NCBI GenBank assembly: GCA_027943335.1
Contig: BSBK01002802.1
Coordinates: forward strand, 620,001-684,000
Origin: Chamaecyparis obtusa
Taxonomy: Eukaryota > Streptophyta > Pinopsida > Cupressales > Cupressaceae
Direction of reading: 5' to 3'
Length of the DNA stretch: 64,000 nucleotides
Both the position numbers and the translations under genes were made by a program. Numbering within the stretch: the stretch's first letter is position 1; the number at the start of each line of letters is the position of its first letter. The notes below the pieces were generated by a model. That model made no database searches and had not been told where the DNA came from. It saw nothing but the letters and a program-made list of their open reading frames with translations. Below are positions 10,101-24,100 of the stretch, piece after piece.

Positions 10101-12911
10101 CAGCCTGATTATTATTTAGCAATAGTAATGTTATTATTGTTTTAATTTTTTGTTAATAGTAATATTAATAATTTATTTACATTTTTATTTCTAATATTAT
10201 TAACATAAGACATTTATCTATTTAATAAATATTAAGCATTGGAGTCTTTTATCCCTGGCTCTGCTGGGCTAATTCATTTCTTTCTTATTATCAGTAGATA
10301 ATTTCATGGGCATTTGCAGATCACCATCCTTGTGTATCCTTTGACCACCAACCTTGCTATGTCATTCATCTATCCCTGCAAATATTCTCATTTTGGCCAC
10401 CTGATCTAAATAAAAATGCCAGAGGCGGGTATATGTCTTCAGGGGTTTCCTGGATCTTGATCCAGAACAGGCAGTAATTGCAGGAATCTTATGGAAACAG
10501 GCTCTCTATTCAGCTAATATAGAAATGAAAAAATATTAATCTTCAAAATGGTAATCCAGTGTTGTCTGATATGGGAGTTGTCTGTCTGTTGCAATAGCAT
10601 GAAACAATTAAAAAAAAACAGAAAACGTTTTAGAAAAATGTCAAGGTTTGCTATGGAGTCAGAAAAACTTGTCACATTTGCACAGGTTTGTTTGGGATGA
10701 ATCCCCCGGACAAACTGCAATCCTGGAATCCCTGGCCACACCCCCTACTCAGGTGGATCCAGATTGGAAATGGATTGTACTCATGCCTGCAAAAATCCAA
10801 GGGTGAACCAATAACTTACTATTTTCCTCTTCAATATATTTGAGGCTCTGTGTTTCTTTGATTTTTCTGTCTGAATTTGAATTGAAGTGTGAAATTGGGA
10901 GGTTCTACCTATATGCATTTCTTGGCAATATATTAAATTTTTCAAGTTTTCATGGGTGGAGATTTTTCGTTTTTTGATTTTCTATAAAAACTGTAAAATA
11001 ATTCTTTTGATGTTTTGCATCCAGTGTAATATCAGGTGCTAATTGTATCCTCTCTCGTTAATATGCTTATACTTTATAATAATTTATATAACTATCTCCA
11101 AAATATTGTGTCCATTCAAAGGACTGTACAACATTTGACATGAGACCACCTTCAGAAATGCATTCTGTATGGTTGGATGGAAAAAATTGCTAGAGTTTCC
11201 CATTGCTGCTCAGCAAATCTCTAATCGGGTTTGAGTGTAAGACATCACTTTGATTTTTCACTTATAATTAATTTGAGTTGAATTTATTTATTGACTGAAA
11301 TTGAGAGTGATCGAAGAGTGAAAATAGTGGGCAATAAGGACCTTTCCTTACAGATACAGTCATTGAGAGGAATTCACTTTTCTCAATAGTTTTATTGTTG
11401 ATTCTACCATAATGGTGGATATTTTATTAATTGGAAAATCAATGGGAAGAGCATTTCAGCTTATTGCTACAAGGCATAACTAACCTCGCGTTGATTTTGG
11501 AGGGTAGCACTTCTTACTATTTTACTGTGGTTGATAACTCTTGTTTTTAATGCAGGATGCAACATGTTCAACAGAAGCTTTAAAGAACCTGCAAGACACT
11601 TTGTTACCCTCATCTGACCGTGGTGGCATGCATTTAGAGTATCCTTAATCTTTTTTTCCTCTTTTTATGTTTTGTGTGAGAGACTTCCATTTGTACTTAT
11701 TATACATTTATTACATTGGTTTTACCTATTCCAGTCTTTTGATGGTTCAGTGAAGATTGATATGGCCTTAACCAAATTGTAGATATGCAAAATCCAGGAT
11801 GAGGTATCCAAGACAACAAGAAAAGGTAGCGGATACTGAAATTAAACAGGCTTTCCCTTTATCCCTTGGAGACAAAGCATGAAATGGTTAAGAATTTTAT
11901 GCCTCACAGTTGTCTGGTCAATCACAAGGGATGAATAATTGATGGAATTCTGGATGTAGTGACGGATTCAGGTGTTTATGTAACCCGGGACAATGTTTCA
12001 AGTTTCAACTATATACATTGTTTCCTGGAAATCCATAGCATGGAATTTGGCAAAAAAATTAACTGGATAAGTTTATGACTGGTTTCATGTCATTGGTTTT
12101 CATAAATATTAGTCGTTAAATCTTTGTGCTAATCTTTTATATACATTTCTAGCACACGGCTGAATGGCAATGATTTCCTTCCTCCTCGTTTCATGTTTCA
12201 TTGTGCTACACAACAAAACTTGTGCCAGACTTTTTAACCCCAGAGCTGAATTTTCTGTGATCTTAGTTTTGACTTATATTTTTTCATGTTTAATGCATCT
12301 GCCTTCTCAATCAACTATTTCCAAATTACTCATTTCTATTTATAAGTTGTGGAAAACATTTGCCATTATATTTCGGTATTTTTTCTGAGTATCCAAGGCA
12401 TCCAGACATACATGACTGGAGTTATTTTTTAACATAAGATAATGCTTCATAACTTTTATGAAGTTAACATGGAACAATAGAATGCTTTTCATAGACAATA
12501 GAGCAAGTCCGTTTTTGTTTCATGACTTCTATAAACTGAGCATGAAGCAATGCAATGCTTTTGACAGACAATGTATTATGTAGCAAATCTGATTTTACTG
12601 ATAGATGATATGGGAAAATACTTCAATGTGTAATCAGAGATCATTGTGAGGATGTTCAAATTGACATTTGGATCTCCCAAGTTCCACGCTTGTTAGTATC
12701 CAAACAATGGGGTGAAATGAGTTCAACTGCTAAGTGATGAATGAATTGGAAAAGGTTGTACGTATGAATTATTGTATTTGTTTATAGTGGCAGTGTTTAA
12801 TAAATGCACATTTGTTTGTCAAAATTCTGGACTGTTTGATTCTAAATTATTACATTAGAAGAAATTTTGTTTATTTTGTGAGTAATGAATTTGTTGAATA
12901 TTGGTCATAGT

Positions 12912-13015
12912 TATCTTGATTGAAATGAGACATGTGGAGACTATTTTGGATGAACGAACTTGCTATCTTGATTAAAATGAGACAATATAGAGATTATGTT
13001 GGATGAATGAACTTG
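12912..13015. repeat. 52-bp tandem duplication
   Basis: The unit beginning TATCTTGATTGAAATGAGAC occurs twice in direct succession, at 12912 and 12964, with a few differences. Confidence 0.75.
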
Positions 13016-14465
13016 CATGTGCATTGAATTGTTACTTCATCATTTATATTTTTATGACAAACTCTTTCTACTTTCTTCGCTGCATTACATATGGTAGAAA
13101 GGTAAGCATGTCGGGATAACCTTACGCTTGTTCTTCAACTGACAAAAGAGCATGGACACAGCTTACAAGAAGCGTCTTTTAGAATAAAATATTCAATAGA
13201 AGTGGTGGGATCTTTATATATTGCTTGAAATTGAGGGGAATATGGCCAAACTACTGTTAATATAATGACATATATGTGGACGTGGTAATATTTGATGCTA
13301 ACAAAAGCATTATGGTGTAACATTTTAACGTGATTGAATTTAGGAAGTTTTATTTGTATTTGGTTTATGGAGGAGGTGCTTTTAAATATAGATTATCAGA
13401 GGATGGATACTAAAAAGGAGAATTTGGAAAATAAATATACTTTCTAGCCCCCGCATTTTGATCTTTAAAAACGTTTTAATGGAGTTAATAGGAAAGGAAG
13501 AGTGGAGAATTTGAGATCTGTCAACCCACATGGATTTATACTCGAAGTTTGTGCAAGGGAAAACACATATTGTCTGAGTAATTCATAACTTAGTGTCACC
13601 ATGACCGTCTTTGAATAAATATTTCTGATGATTTAATGGGAACTGGTTTGAAACTTTGAATATTTATTTTGAAATTGGATTTTGCTTAGGAATAAAAGCA
13701 CGCTGTTGGATTAGAATAATAATTGTAAAATTAAATCTAAGGGATTTTAAATAAATTAAATGAGACACTTAGCTTGATTTTGGATGGAGGATTCAATTTA
13801 TTTTGAATTTGGATTTTGTTTAAGAATAAATGTAGGTTGATAGGTTTTAGAGTTAGGAATAGACTAATAAATTTAGAATTAGATAATGAAATTTAAGTAA
13901 ATTAAATGTGATATTTAATTTGATTTTAGATGGAAGTTTTTTTTAAATGTCCTTGGAAAATAGAGTTACGTTTAGAAATAAATATTTTAGGATTGACAAA
14001 TTAATTGTATTATAGAGTAATGCGTAATGTTAATTCAGAGAAGCTTGAATTTTTAGATGCTCTTCAAATATATAGAAAAACAATTATTAGGAATTTGGGT
14101 TGTCAGAATCATCTCCTCTAGACTACCCAAAAAGGTCAGGTGCACCAATTCTCTAGAAAGTGCCAAAATAACCACTTTCAGCACCTCCACTTTTATTCTC
14201 CAATATTGCATCATTTTGAAGTGTCGTCATTATTTAGGCCCATATGCCTCTTGACTTGTTCATATCGGAGACTAAAGTGTACCAAGGATGAGAGTACAAA
14301 TATGAGAATCAAGGATGCGAGTACAAATATGAGAGTCAATGGCAATTAGCCCTTATTGTCTATGGGGCAGTTGTAAAATGTTTGCAGTAACTACCTTCCA
14401 CCTGTTCACATCAATAATTAACTATTCCAATGTATGAGTCTCTTGTGCCTGGCAACGTTTATACA

Positions 14466-14557
14466 ACACCCAAAATGCACCATATATTATAATTATTAAT
14501 AAATAAAAAAATAAAATTAATTAATAATTACAATAAATGAGACATTCTGGGTGCTAC
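14466..14557. mobile_element. possible miniature inverted-repeat element
   Basis: A 92-bp AT-rich segment has inverted ends, AACACCCAAAATG against AGCACCCAGAATG in reverse complement. No clear target duplication was seen. Confidence 0.4.
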
Positions 14558-14917
14558 ATAGACAATGGTCTTGTGCCTTACCTAAGTGATGAAGCTAATA
14601 ATTAACTAGGTCTAATCTCATTACACTATAATAATTGATGTATAATTTTCTCAGCAATCTTGTTCGTGACCAAGTTATCCAGTTAGTTTGCATCCATGTT
14701 GGCTTCATAATATACATGGCAAATTGTGTATACAGAAAACATTTTTAAGAGTTCCAATGCAACCTCCAAGGAAGCATTAAGTTTTTAACTCAATGTGGCA
14801 CGTTTTTGTAACACATTGACCACCACTGTTGAGTCCTCTTCTATCTCCAATTGTCCATATTAATTTGTCTGACCAAATTAAGTCCCCAAAGAAGCGCCTG
14901 AAACATAGCTATTTTGC

Positions 14918-15489
14918 TGAAAGATCCCCTCCAAGATCCGGTACGATTTTTTTAAATTTTTTTTTTTTTGGTATTTTTGGTTTTTTAATTATTTTGTCTT
15001 TTCGATGTTTATGCAATGACCATGATAAAACAACGTTGGGAATGAAGGGGAACTCAAACTATTGTTCTAATCATTAAATGATTGAAAACACATGATTTGG
15101 GCAAAACATGACATACCGATTTCATTAGATGACTTGTAAATGAATTATTACATGATTAATATGAATTACACAAGTATGATATGAGTTCTAGGATGCAATC
15201 CACCATTAGTCCCCTCCTAAAAAATAGGACCCTTTCCTAAAATTTAGGAAATTTTCTCAAACCATCCGGATTGACTCAAAATGCCTCCTAGACCATCTCC
15301 TAGTCTCCTAAAAACAAGGGTCCTCTAAAAAAAATAGGAGATTGTCTCAATCTGTCTGGAATGGCTCGTAAATCTCCCTACTAAGCTCCACAACCCCTGC
15401 TTGGGTCCCCTAATCACTCTGCTGACCTACGAGAACCCCTGATTATAGGCCAACATTTGTTGTAGTCTTAATTGCCTAAGGAAAGGACA
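14918..15489 (-). mobile_element. 3' LTR of the LARD-like element
   Basis: The segment starts TGAAAGATCCCC on the plus strand and ends GGACA before a polypurine tract (minus-strand GAAGGGAGGAC near 15495). It matches 18443-18476 and 37753-39159 in order, including the word TTTTGTCTTTTCGATG and the run ATGACTTGTAAATGAATTAT. It is about 870 bp shorter than the other LTR, because the region matching 38040-38876 is absent. Confidence 0.75.
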
Positions 15490-18442
15490 TTGTAGTCCTC
15501 CCTTCTCGAGATTGCCTGCCCTCAATCAATCTGCACCTACTTGTTGAACCCAAACACTTGGTTCCCATATCAACCTCACAAATGCCATTCCATTGATCCA
15601 CTATGCTACTTTGATAATAACAACATTGTGTCAGAAGTTGTGAAGCAACTCATCAAGACCCATAAGAATAATGCATCATCCATGACAATACCTGCTTCTC
15701 AAATCAAAATATAAAATCTGTTGCATGAGAATGAGAAGAAGTATCTCAACCAATCACCATAAAGTAACCATCCATGTATGTAGAACAGAAAGACAATGTG
15801 AAGATGAACTCCCACATTCCAATAAGCGAACACAAATGACCACCAAACCCTATTGTCATAACTCAGAGCAACAACATACATGATGTCATCTAATAAAAGC
15901 AAATCAAAATTATCCATCTCATACCTTATGTCCATCCAATCGATTTCATGCAACCCACTCCCAAGCAACTCAAAAGCTAATGTAGACCATGCTAAGTTTG
16001 AAAGTGCAATGAAAATACAAGTAGGACAACCACTAATCCATGAAGTATCAAATAAAATGAAGTCACCCACCAACAAATATATTGCTGCCATCTCATAAGA
16101 TATTGGTGACATAACTAAAGATGAGCTATGGATGCCATCAACACCCATCAAAGACAACCCTTGAATGGTTGATCCACTATGACTGTCATCAAAAGAATCT
16201 TCATCATAATCATGAAAATGATCAACAACTCAATTTTCTGAATTGGCCAACCTTTGCTCATCATCATCTATGGAGTGGTGAATGTCACAAATTTGGTGAA
16301 GATGAAGTTTAGCTTGTTGAGCCAATATCTTAGATTGCTTTGCCTTTTCTAACCATCCTTCATTCAACTTTTGTGATTGGTTTTTTGAATTATGCAATGA
16401 ATTGGACATACACAAAAGAAGACAAAGATTAGCAATCTCTTTATCCTCATCCTTTACCAATTTGACTGCTATGTTCTTGTCTCTAAGAAACTACAAGTAA
16501 TCCTCTTTCGTCGAATCAAAAGCCTCCTTGAAAGAGTGCAAACGTGAATGAGAGATACCATGTCCCATTCCTTTTTGTCTTTCCTTTCTTCATGTTGTCC
16601 AAATGAAGTCTTCTAGGTGTTTGTGGGCGCTATCCATTCTTGACAATGCTTGAACAATTTTATCATCCTTCACCACCACATGACCTTGCAAGTCTTCCCA
16701 AAACAAAGGCTTTTGTTCCAATTGTCCTTGGCTTCCATTGGCTTATTTTTCATCATGTGTAGGTGAAGTAGAATCAATTATCACTCTAGAAGAAGCATTA
16801 AGATCAACCAAAAAATCCATACAATTACTATCCAAATATCTAGCATATTTCATGCTTTTGAATCTTCAAGGCTAGAGTGTAGATGCATGCACTTTACAAC
16901 CCCATTTCATGTCTTGAAGCTTTGTCTTCAACATATTCAATCAAAGTATCATTGTCATAAGATGATATATTTTCCATTACTAACCAAACCCAAGATGTAG
17001 TATGCAAAACAAACTTGACATTATCAAAATGCAAGATTTTCTTAGTAAGCAATCTCTTAGTCTCCATAATCAATTCTTTAAGATAAAATGCTTCATATAA
17101 TCTTAACAATGGTCCTTCCATTGTAGACGAAGCATGACTAATCAAATTGAAATCAATAATGTTTCAATCCACACAAGTGGATATAACACTTGTGGTTGGT
17201 TCATCAAGTGTTTGTCGAATATCATCATTATTTTGAGCCTTCAAGGAGCTCTTTAAAAGAGGAAAGTCATAAATTTCATGATGCAAACTAGACCAAATTG
17301 AATTTCCTAAATCATACCTCCTTTCCTTTTCACACAACTCAACATGCTCTTCTTGTGGGCTTACCTGAAGAAGCTCTTCCTTTGCATGATCAACATCTAC
17401 ATATTCTTCCCTTGAAAGAACTAAGGATCTAATGTATGATTCTTTGTCCTTTTGCATTATCTAGCTGATTGCATCTTTCCTTGATATTGTGTAAGTGTTG
17501 TCTTGCTTGGACAACAAACATCTTAGCCTCCTTAGCTTTTTGTGACCACCCATCACACATATCTTATGTCCTTTTAACATCTTCCATAGTACGATGAACA
17601 AAATTAGGACCTTTGTGGCTTGAGTCCACAATATATATCTCACGTATAACACTATCAACTTGAGTACCAACATAGTAAGATTGAACAACGTTATTACGTT
17701 CATGTGAAATAAATGCTACCTCGTGATCAAAACTATTGTTGCAAAAATTAAAATAGATGTCGCACCTTGGTGTCATTTTTTCAACATCTCTAATGTTGAT
17801 CCATGATTGTAATTTGTTCCACTTTATGATCAACATGAAGTCTCAATGGTGTACTATGTGTCTCCTCTTGATCCAAAGTTTTTTATTCTTTAGGACTCCC
17901 ACATGATGACTGATTTCTATATTCTCACAATTTATAAACAAGTGATCCCTCTTCCTTTCCTTATTCTTGCACAATTAATTATTCACTTCTCCCAATGCTT
18001 TCTTTACTATCTCTTGATATTTCTTTCCTTTTTTGTTGTTGATTTGGACTTGTAAACATCAAGTCATCTTCATCCTCATCTGGTATACCCAAAGATTGTG
18101 TGAATGAAAGTATGTCTTGTATCTTTTGAGGAAGGGAGTGATACTTTTCAAAACTAGCCATAATTGCTTTATTTGTTGGCAAGGCATGATGACTTTTAGC
18201 TATTCTTGTAGATGGAGATGAACCATTAGTGTGACTAATTTTCCTTGAAAGAAAATCTTCAACATACGACAATTTACAAATGATCTTTTGTTGTGATTAT
18301 TCACACTTTTTCCATGCTTGTTTATTGCTAAACAACCCTTCCATGATGACCTATCTTGTTGTCCAAACAAGAAACCAATTCAATGAAGTATACACAACTT
18401 AAATTCACGCAACAGGCTAGCATAATCCAAGCTCTAATACCA
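15490..18442 (-). mobile_element. internal region of a LARD-like LTR element
   Basis: This 2.95-kb interior lies between a polypurine tract and a primer-binding site (minus-strand TGGTATTAGAGC at 18431-18442). No gag, protease, RT, RNase H or integrase motif was seen. The minus strand does contain several coding-looking segments, for example 18272-17979, 17457-17164, 17145-16894 and a hydrophobic one at 16157-15699, which may be remnants of a captured or element-specific gene. Their products were not recognised. Retroelements with LTRs but no own pol are called LARDs and depend on enzymes from other elements. Confidence 0.6.
18431..18442 (-). other. primer-binding site of the LARD-like element
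   Basis: Minus-strand TGGTATTAGAGC, one base from the initiator-tRNA-Met site, lies directly beside the LTR end at 18443. Confidence 0.75.
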
Positions 18443-18476
18443 TGGACAGATCCCCTCCAAAATTTGGTTTGATTTT
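18443..18476 (-). mobile_element. 5' LTR of the LARD-like element, inner part
   Basis: Thirty-four bases starting TGGACAGATCCCCTCC match the 3' LTR start. The LTR is then interrupted by the LINE and resumes at 37753 after a duplicated target. Confidence 0.8.
18464..18476. repeat. LINE target-site duplication, left copy
   Basis: TTGGTTTGATTTT here is repeated exactly at 37740-37752 after the poly(A). The length suits target-primed insertion. Confidence 0.88.
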
Positions 18477-18607
18477 GTGTTATTAAACTGAATCACACTA
18501 AAAAAAAAACCATGGCTCTGCTCGCGAATAAGGAAATTCGTCCCTAGAAGAAGGAAGCTTAGCCTGCGAATAAACAGGAACACTTGTGAAGTTTCACTGA
18601 CAGCAAC

Positions 18608-21147
18608 ATGAATTTTTTCTGTAGCATAGAATCACTAGACAAGAAAATAGATTTCTTTTGGCAAACAAAATATGCAACATTTTATCGATTTGGTAGTAGA
18701 GATAAGTTCGAAATTCAACGGAACCCTAGTTCTCTTTCAAAAGACAAAAATAATTTTCAAACTTCTCCAATTTTAGAGGATTGGAAACCTGCATTTCTTC
18801 AAAACTCTAGAAGAGCAAGAAGAAAGAAGAACCAATTCTTTTTTCCCTCCAGCAATGACCACACATTCCAGATCCGTCTTAGAAATAAGTTCAATCACCT
18901 TCAAAATAATAACCTAGACCAGAGAGTCAATCACCAGAACATGCCCTTCTATTCTCCATTGCATCGACACCCAAATCTAGGGCATAAAAATGAGTATAGG
19001 ATGAAAACTAATCCCATTCATATCGCTCAGCCTTATACTCCACCTTACAAGAGGAATCAAAATGAAATCAACAAAATTCACAACCCATTATGCTCAACGG
19101 TTTCATCTGATAAATACACACCTCCCCATCAAAGACCTAGTCTGCATAACAGGGAAGGAGCAAAAACCATTAAAGGGCTTCAAATTTTTACGGAGGGGCT
19201 ATGTAATCAATGCAATACTTTCGGGCTTTTTGGGAAATGGTTCGGCACTAGGAAGGCTTTCACGGGTATTAAGGATTGGCTTCAATCGGCCTGCAAGTCA
19301 CAGGTAAGTATAACTTTTCTCTCTAATTATTGTTTCTATCTTGAATGTGAGGATTTATCCATTATACATAAACTTTTAAATGAAGTACAAATTTTCTATC
19401 TAGGGCATACAGTCAAATTTATAAAATGGATACCCAATTTTACAGAGAATATCTTTAACAACACTGTAACTCCAAAATGGATCAAAATTCCTAATATGCT
19501 GGTAGAATTATTACATAGTAGAATCATTTATCAAATTGGGGAAATCTTTGGAGAAGTTATGGGTCTCGAAGAGAATTATATGGACTCCTCAAAGGTGAAA
19601 ATTTTGATTAAATCTTCTGACTTATCTCTTAAACCAAATGCTATTAACTTCATAAGCAACAAATCCTCTTATCATCTGCTGGTGGAACATTTTAGAGAAG
19701 ACATTACAGAAAACATTCTTTTCTTCTCGCAGATAGAATTAGATAGAAAAAGAGTCTTGAATACATCAAATCTTAAATAAATTTTGGAAAAGGAACCAAC
19801 AAAATCTCACAAACCGAAGAAAGGTTTGAAATTAAATATAGAAGAAGAAAAGAGCTACCCTAGGTTCCCAGTATCTATAACAGAGCTACCCAGAATTATG
19901 TTCGACAAGGTCTTAGGAGGTTCCTGCTTTATAAACCCCATCAACAAACAGGCTAAGGAACTTCAAAATAAGAAACGTCCCCCTGTAAAAACAAATGGCA
20001 AAGATAGAACAGGAAAAAATAAGGATGATGAGCTAATATTGGGAGGAAGTGTTTCTTTTGAAGAATTTCAAATTAAAGGAAAGGGACCCGAAATCAACAA
20101 AAGCTCAAAAGAAAAATCTCCAGGGGGATCATTAGAAGTTAATAAGTTCTTAGCAACATACAACCTAAGGAAAAACATGGATCTGGACCAAGAAAACATT
20201 GATTTTTCACTCTCATTAGATGATGAATCCAGTGACCTTGAAGAAAACAATAGAAGAAAGACATACTTATTGAAGCATTAATGAAAGAAGATACATCCTT
20301 ATCATTCCATGACATCTTAGAAATGACAGCAATACCCCCAGAAAGAGGATGTGATAATGTCACAGAATATGATAACTTAGATAAGGCAAGACTCAAAAAG
20401 AACCAAGTCCTGATTAATAATCTGACTCCTTTAAATATTAGAAAACCAGACTTTGAAGAAAACAAGAACCAGCATAAAGTAAGCATCAGTTATGAGGAGG
20501 AAAATGAAATCAAGGATTTTTTGGGTTTTAACATAGGAAGTTCAGAGAGGCAGGAGGAAACCAAAGATATAAATCCTGAGTGTATTCCTCAAACCAATGG
20601 CACAATAGCTAAGGAGATGGATGAAACCCCCACAAATAGCCCCTCCATGGGCAAATTGGTGGTTAGAAAATCCTTAGCTCCAAACACCAGGGTAACCCAC
20701 AATGAGGATTAGTTAGAAAATTCAAAAAACTTGAAATCTGAAAAAGAAAAAATTGAAGAAGTTAATATAATAAAAAATTATATAAAGAAAACATTACCAG
20801 AAGAATTGATGGAAGAACTGATGGATGAGATTTGGGACACAGAAGATGTTGAGCATCAAGAGAAACTCCTTGAGGAGATCATTAATTTGAACAGTGTTAA
20901 CTCAGAAATTCCTATAGAAGAATTATTAATTAATTTGGAAGAAAAAGAGATGAAACAACAGGTTCCTCTAGGCATAGCGCAAACTATTGAGAGCAAGACT
21001 TCCTTGGATTATGCAAAAAAACTAAAGAGAAGAGGAAGAAGACCCAATGGTGAATTAAGAGGCTGGGCAGGGGAAGCTGTGGGACAAGTGAAGATAACGT
21101 CTATTTTGAATGCTGGGAAGGGGAAGAGCCTTCCCACGATGCCATGA
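18608..21147 (+). pseudogene. LINE ORF1 (DUF4283-like RNA-binding protein), broken
   Basis: The ORF starts MNFFCSIESLDKKIDFF at 18608, 131 bp inside the LINE. A basic region rich in N, R and H is followed by a DUF4283-like part (about residues 200-350) with KGLQIFTEGLCN and KWIKIPNMLVELLHSR. The C-terminal half is acidic and lysine-rich, and no CCHC zinc knuckle was seen, although plant L1 ORF1 often has one. Damage: TAA at 19778-19780, a frame change near 20265-20281 and TAG at 20710-20712. The last segment ends with TGA at 21145-21147, overlapping the ORF2 start as ATGA. In active LINEs this protein coats the element RNA. Confidence 0.8.
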
Positions 21148-24100
21148 ATGTCCTTTCCTGGAATGTTAGGGGTATGATCACCCCTAACAAGAAACATTTA
21201 ATTAAACGTTGCATCAAAATTCACAACCAAAAAATTTTGTTAATTCAAGAAACTAAGTTCGATAATTTGGAAATAAACAATTTTAAGAAGAAATTAGGAT
21301 TAAGGGAAATTGAAGCCTCGACGGCTAAAGGAGCATCAAGAGGCCTAGCAATTATTTGGGATCCTCGAAACATTTCAATAAGCATTTCAAAAAGAAGACA
21401 ATATTGGATGAGTGGAATGGTCAGAAACTTTAGACTTAATCTAACTTTTAATTTAATAAATGTGTATGGGCCTATTCAGAACAAAGATAAACTTAGGGTT
21501 TGGAATGAGATTGGCTCATACCTGGATCAAACAAAGGATACACTTTTCTTTCTAGGAGGGGACTTTAATGTAATAACTAAGCTTTCTGAGAAAAAAGGTG
21601 GAGTAAGTTCCCTTCCAATAGTAGCTAGAGACTTTATACAATGGAGAGACAACAACTCCCTCCTTGAAATTCCAACAGAAGATAACTCCTTCACATGGAA
21701 TAACAAAAGGCTAGGCTTTTGAAACATTGCAGAGAAATTAGATAGATTCTTCTTTAAAGGGAGCTTATCCAACTATGATATTTCACTTACGGCTAACATC
21801 ATTCCTTTATCTGGATCAGACCATTACCCAATTACTCTCAATATCCTAACGCAAACTAGATCGAGAAAAAGTGCCTTTAAATTTGAACAAATATGGCTAA
21901 AGGATCCAGAACTCCTAAAACTAATAGAAGCCTAGTGGTCAGAACCCCAGATTGAGGGTTCTAAAATATATAGATTAGTAAACAAACTCAAATGGATTAA
22001 AAAAAAATTACTGGAATGGAATTCATCTAAGTTTGGCAACATCTTTGAGAAGAAATTAGACCTTGAATCAGAACTAGATATAATAAACTCCCAGGTTATT
22101 AAAGATGGGATGAATGATGACCTTTATCATAAGGATAAGGGTTTACTAAAATATTATGAAGAAATCCTAGCTAGAGAAGACTTTTTTTGGAAACAAAAAT
22201 CAAGAGAAACTTGGCTAGAAGCAGGGGATAAAAATACTAAATTTTTCCACAATAGCACCAAACAGAGAAGAATTGCTAACAGAATCTCTTGCATCAAGAA
22301 TGAGAAAGGTGAAATTATTGAAGATCCCAAAGACATAGCAAATGAAGTAGTAAACTACTTTGATAACATTTTAAATAATAGGGAGACATCAAATCTAGGA
22401 AGTCAAAGAGAACTTCTCAGGAATATTCCTAAAGTCATTACTAAACAACACAACCAAATGCTTACTGGAAAATTTACAATGAATGAAATTCATTCAGCTT
22501 TAATGCAAATGAATCCAGATAAATCTCCAGGACCGGATGGATTCTCAGCTATTTTCTTTCAGAAGTGTTGGCACTTCATAGGTGAAGAAGTCACAGGAGC
22601 ATTAGAGGGGGTTAGAAATTCAGGAAGAATTCTTAAAGAACTTATCAATACTTTTATCGCTCTTATACCCAAAAAAGAGAAACCTTCGAGTCTCGATGAT
22701 TTTAGACCTATAGCCTTATCTAACACCTTATATAAACTGTTTACTAAAACCATGGCCCTGAGACTTCAAAAACTTCTCCCCTTGATTATTAGTGAAGAAC
22801 AGATAGGATTTGTTCCGAGAAGATCCATCTTTGATGGGGTAATCATAGCACAGGAGGCCATTCACTCCATCCTTAAAAATAAAGACCTCAATATGCTTAT
22901 CAAATTGGATATTAAGAAAGCAAATGATAAGGTAGATTGGAGATTTCTATGTAAATGTATGGAAGCTTTTGGCTTTTCCAAAATCTGGATTAACTTGATT
23001 TTCGAGTGTATATCTACTCGTATGATTTCGGTCTTAGTAAATGGAACCCCAGAATGTTTCTTTGGCATCTCTAGAGGACTTAGACAAGGAGATCCAATCT
23101 CCCCTTTCCTCTTTATAATCATGGCTGAAGCTTTAGGCAGGACAGTGTCAGAGGAAAGGAAAAATAAGACAATAGAGGGAATCTCCATCACCAGTGACTT
23201 GGAGCCTACTACTCATCAACATTTTGTTGATGACACTCTTTTATATGGAGCAAGAAAAAGAAGGGAGGCCGAATCCTTTAAAAGGATTTTAGAAACTTAC
23301 TCAATAGCTTCTGGACAACAAACAAACCTGGATAAATCAAAAATATTCTTTTTTCATATTGATACAGGAACTAAAGATGACATATGCAGAATCCTCAACT
23401 TCAAGGAAGGTAGGCTCCCTTGTAAATATCTAGGTCTCCCCCTAGTTAAGGATAACAAGGCAACAAATGTATGAGACCCCATTATAGACAAGATTAAAAA
23501 CAAAATGAGCTCATGAAAAGGAAGATGGTTGTCCTCAGCTAGCAGAACTACCATGGTAAGATCAATATTGGCTGCAATACCAATTTAACATTTATCATGT
23601 ATGCACTTACCTTCAAACAAAAAATCTGAAATCACAAAGCAATGAAAATAAGAAAATTCCGCTCATATCCTGGGAAAACATTTGTAAACCTAAAGAGGAG
23701 GGAGGAGTGGGCATTAAAAACTTAGGGGATCAAGGGAAGGCCCTAGGGGCCAAATTACTATGGAGGCTCTTTAGAAACCCTGAGGCAAAATGGGCAAAAA
23801 TACTAATTCACAAATACTTGAAAGTTGGTTCACCCATAAATATCTTTAGAGAAATCCATCCCCCAAAAGGATCAAGGATATGGAATTTTATGATGGAATG
23901 TAGAATCATTATTCTGGAAAAATTAACTTGGTGCCCGGGTCTGGGGGAGGAGGTACTATTCTAGGATGACTCATGGGGGGGCTATGAAGTAATATCTAGG
24001 AAATTAAATAACCCAGCCCTCATAAATTCATTAAAGGAGAAGATTGGTCTCAATCTCAAAGACTACCTCACCCTTAAGGATGGGAATTGGGATTGGAAAT

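Larger units (their letters stand above)
10101..14917. other. intergenic DNA without a supported gene
   Basis: This stretch is AT-rich. A short exon-like segment at 11575-11642 (after TTTAATGCAG, reading DATCSTEALKNLQDTLLPSS) and a 17-codon stretch after TTCCAG near 11735 look like possible remnants of a spliced gene, but no family was recognised and no continuous model can be built. A 52-bp unit is duplicated at 12912-13015, and AT-rich units of about 142 bp repeat at 13620-13960. Confidence 0.5.

Noticed and set aside
14829..15077. 82-codon plus-strand frame
   Set aside because: It straddles the LTR border of the LARD-like element and contains a homopolymer run; no coding support.
15699..16157. 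Hydrophobic 152-codon minus-strand frame that could be a membrane protein
   Set aside because: It has no recognisable family, lies inside the LARD-like interior, and its complementary strand is rich in A and C, which alone gives hydrophobic codons. Kept only as part of the element description.
22110..23474. An active LINE reverse transcriptase
   Set aside because: The 454-codon frame is long, but the upstream endonuclease frame and the downstream parts contain stops and frameshifts, and AYD and FADD are changed to AND and FVDD.
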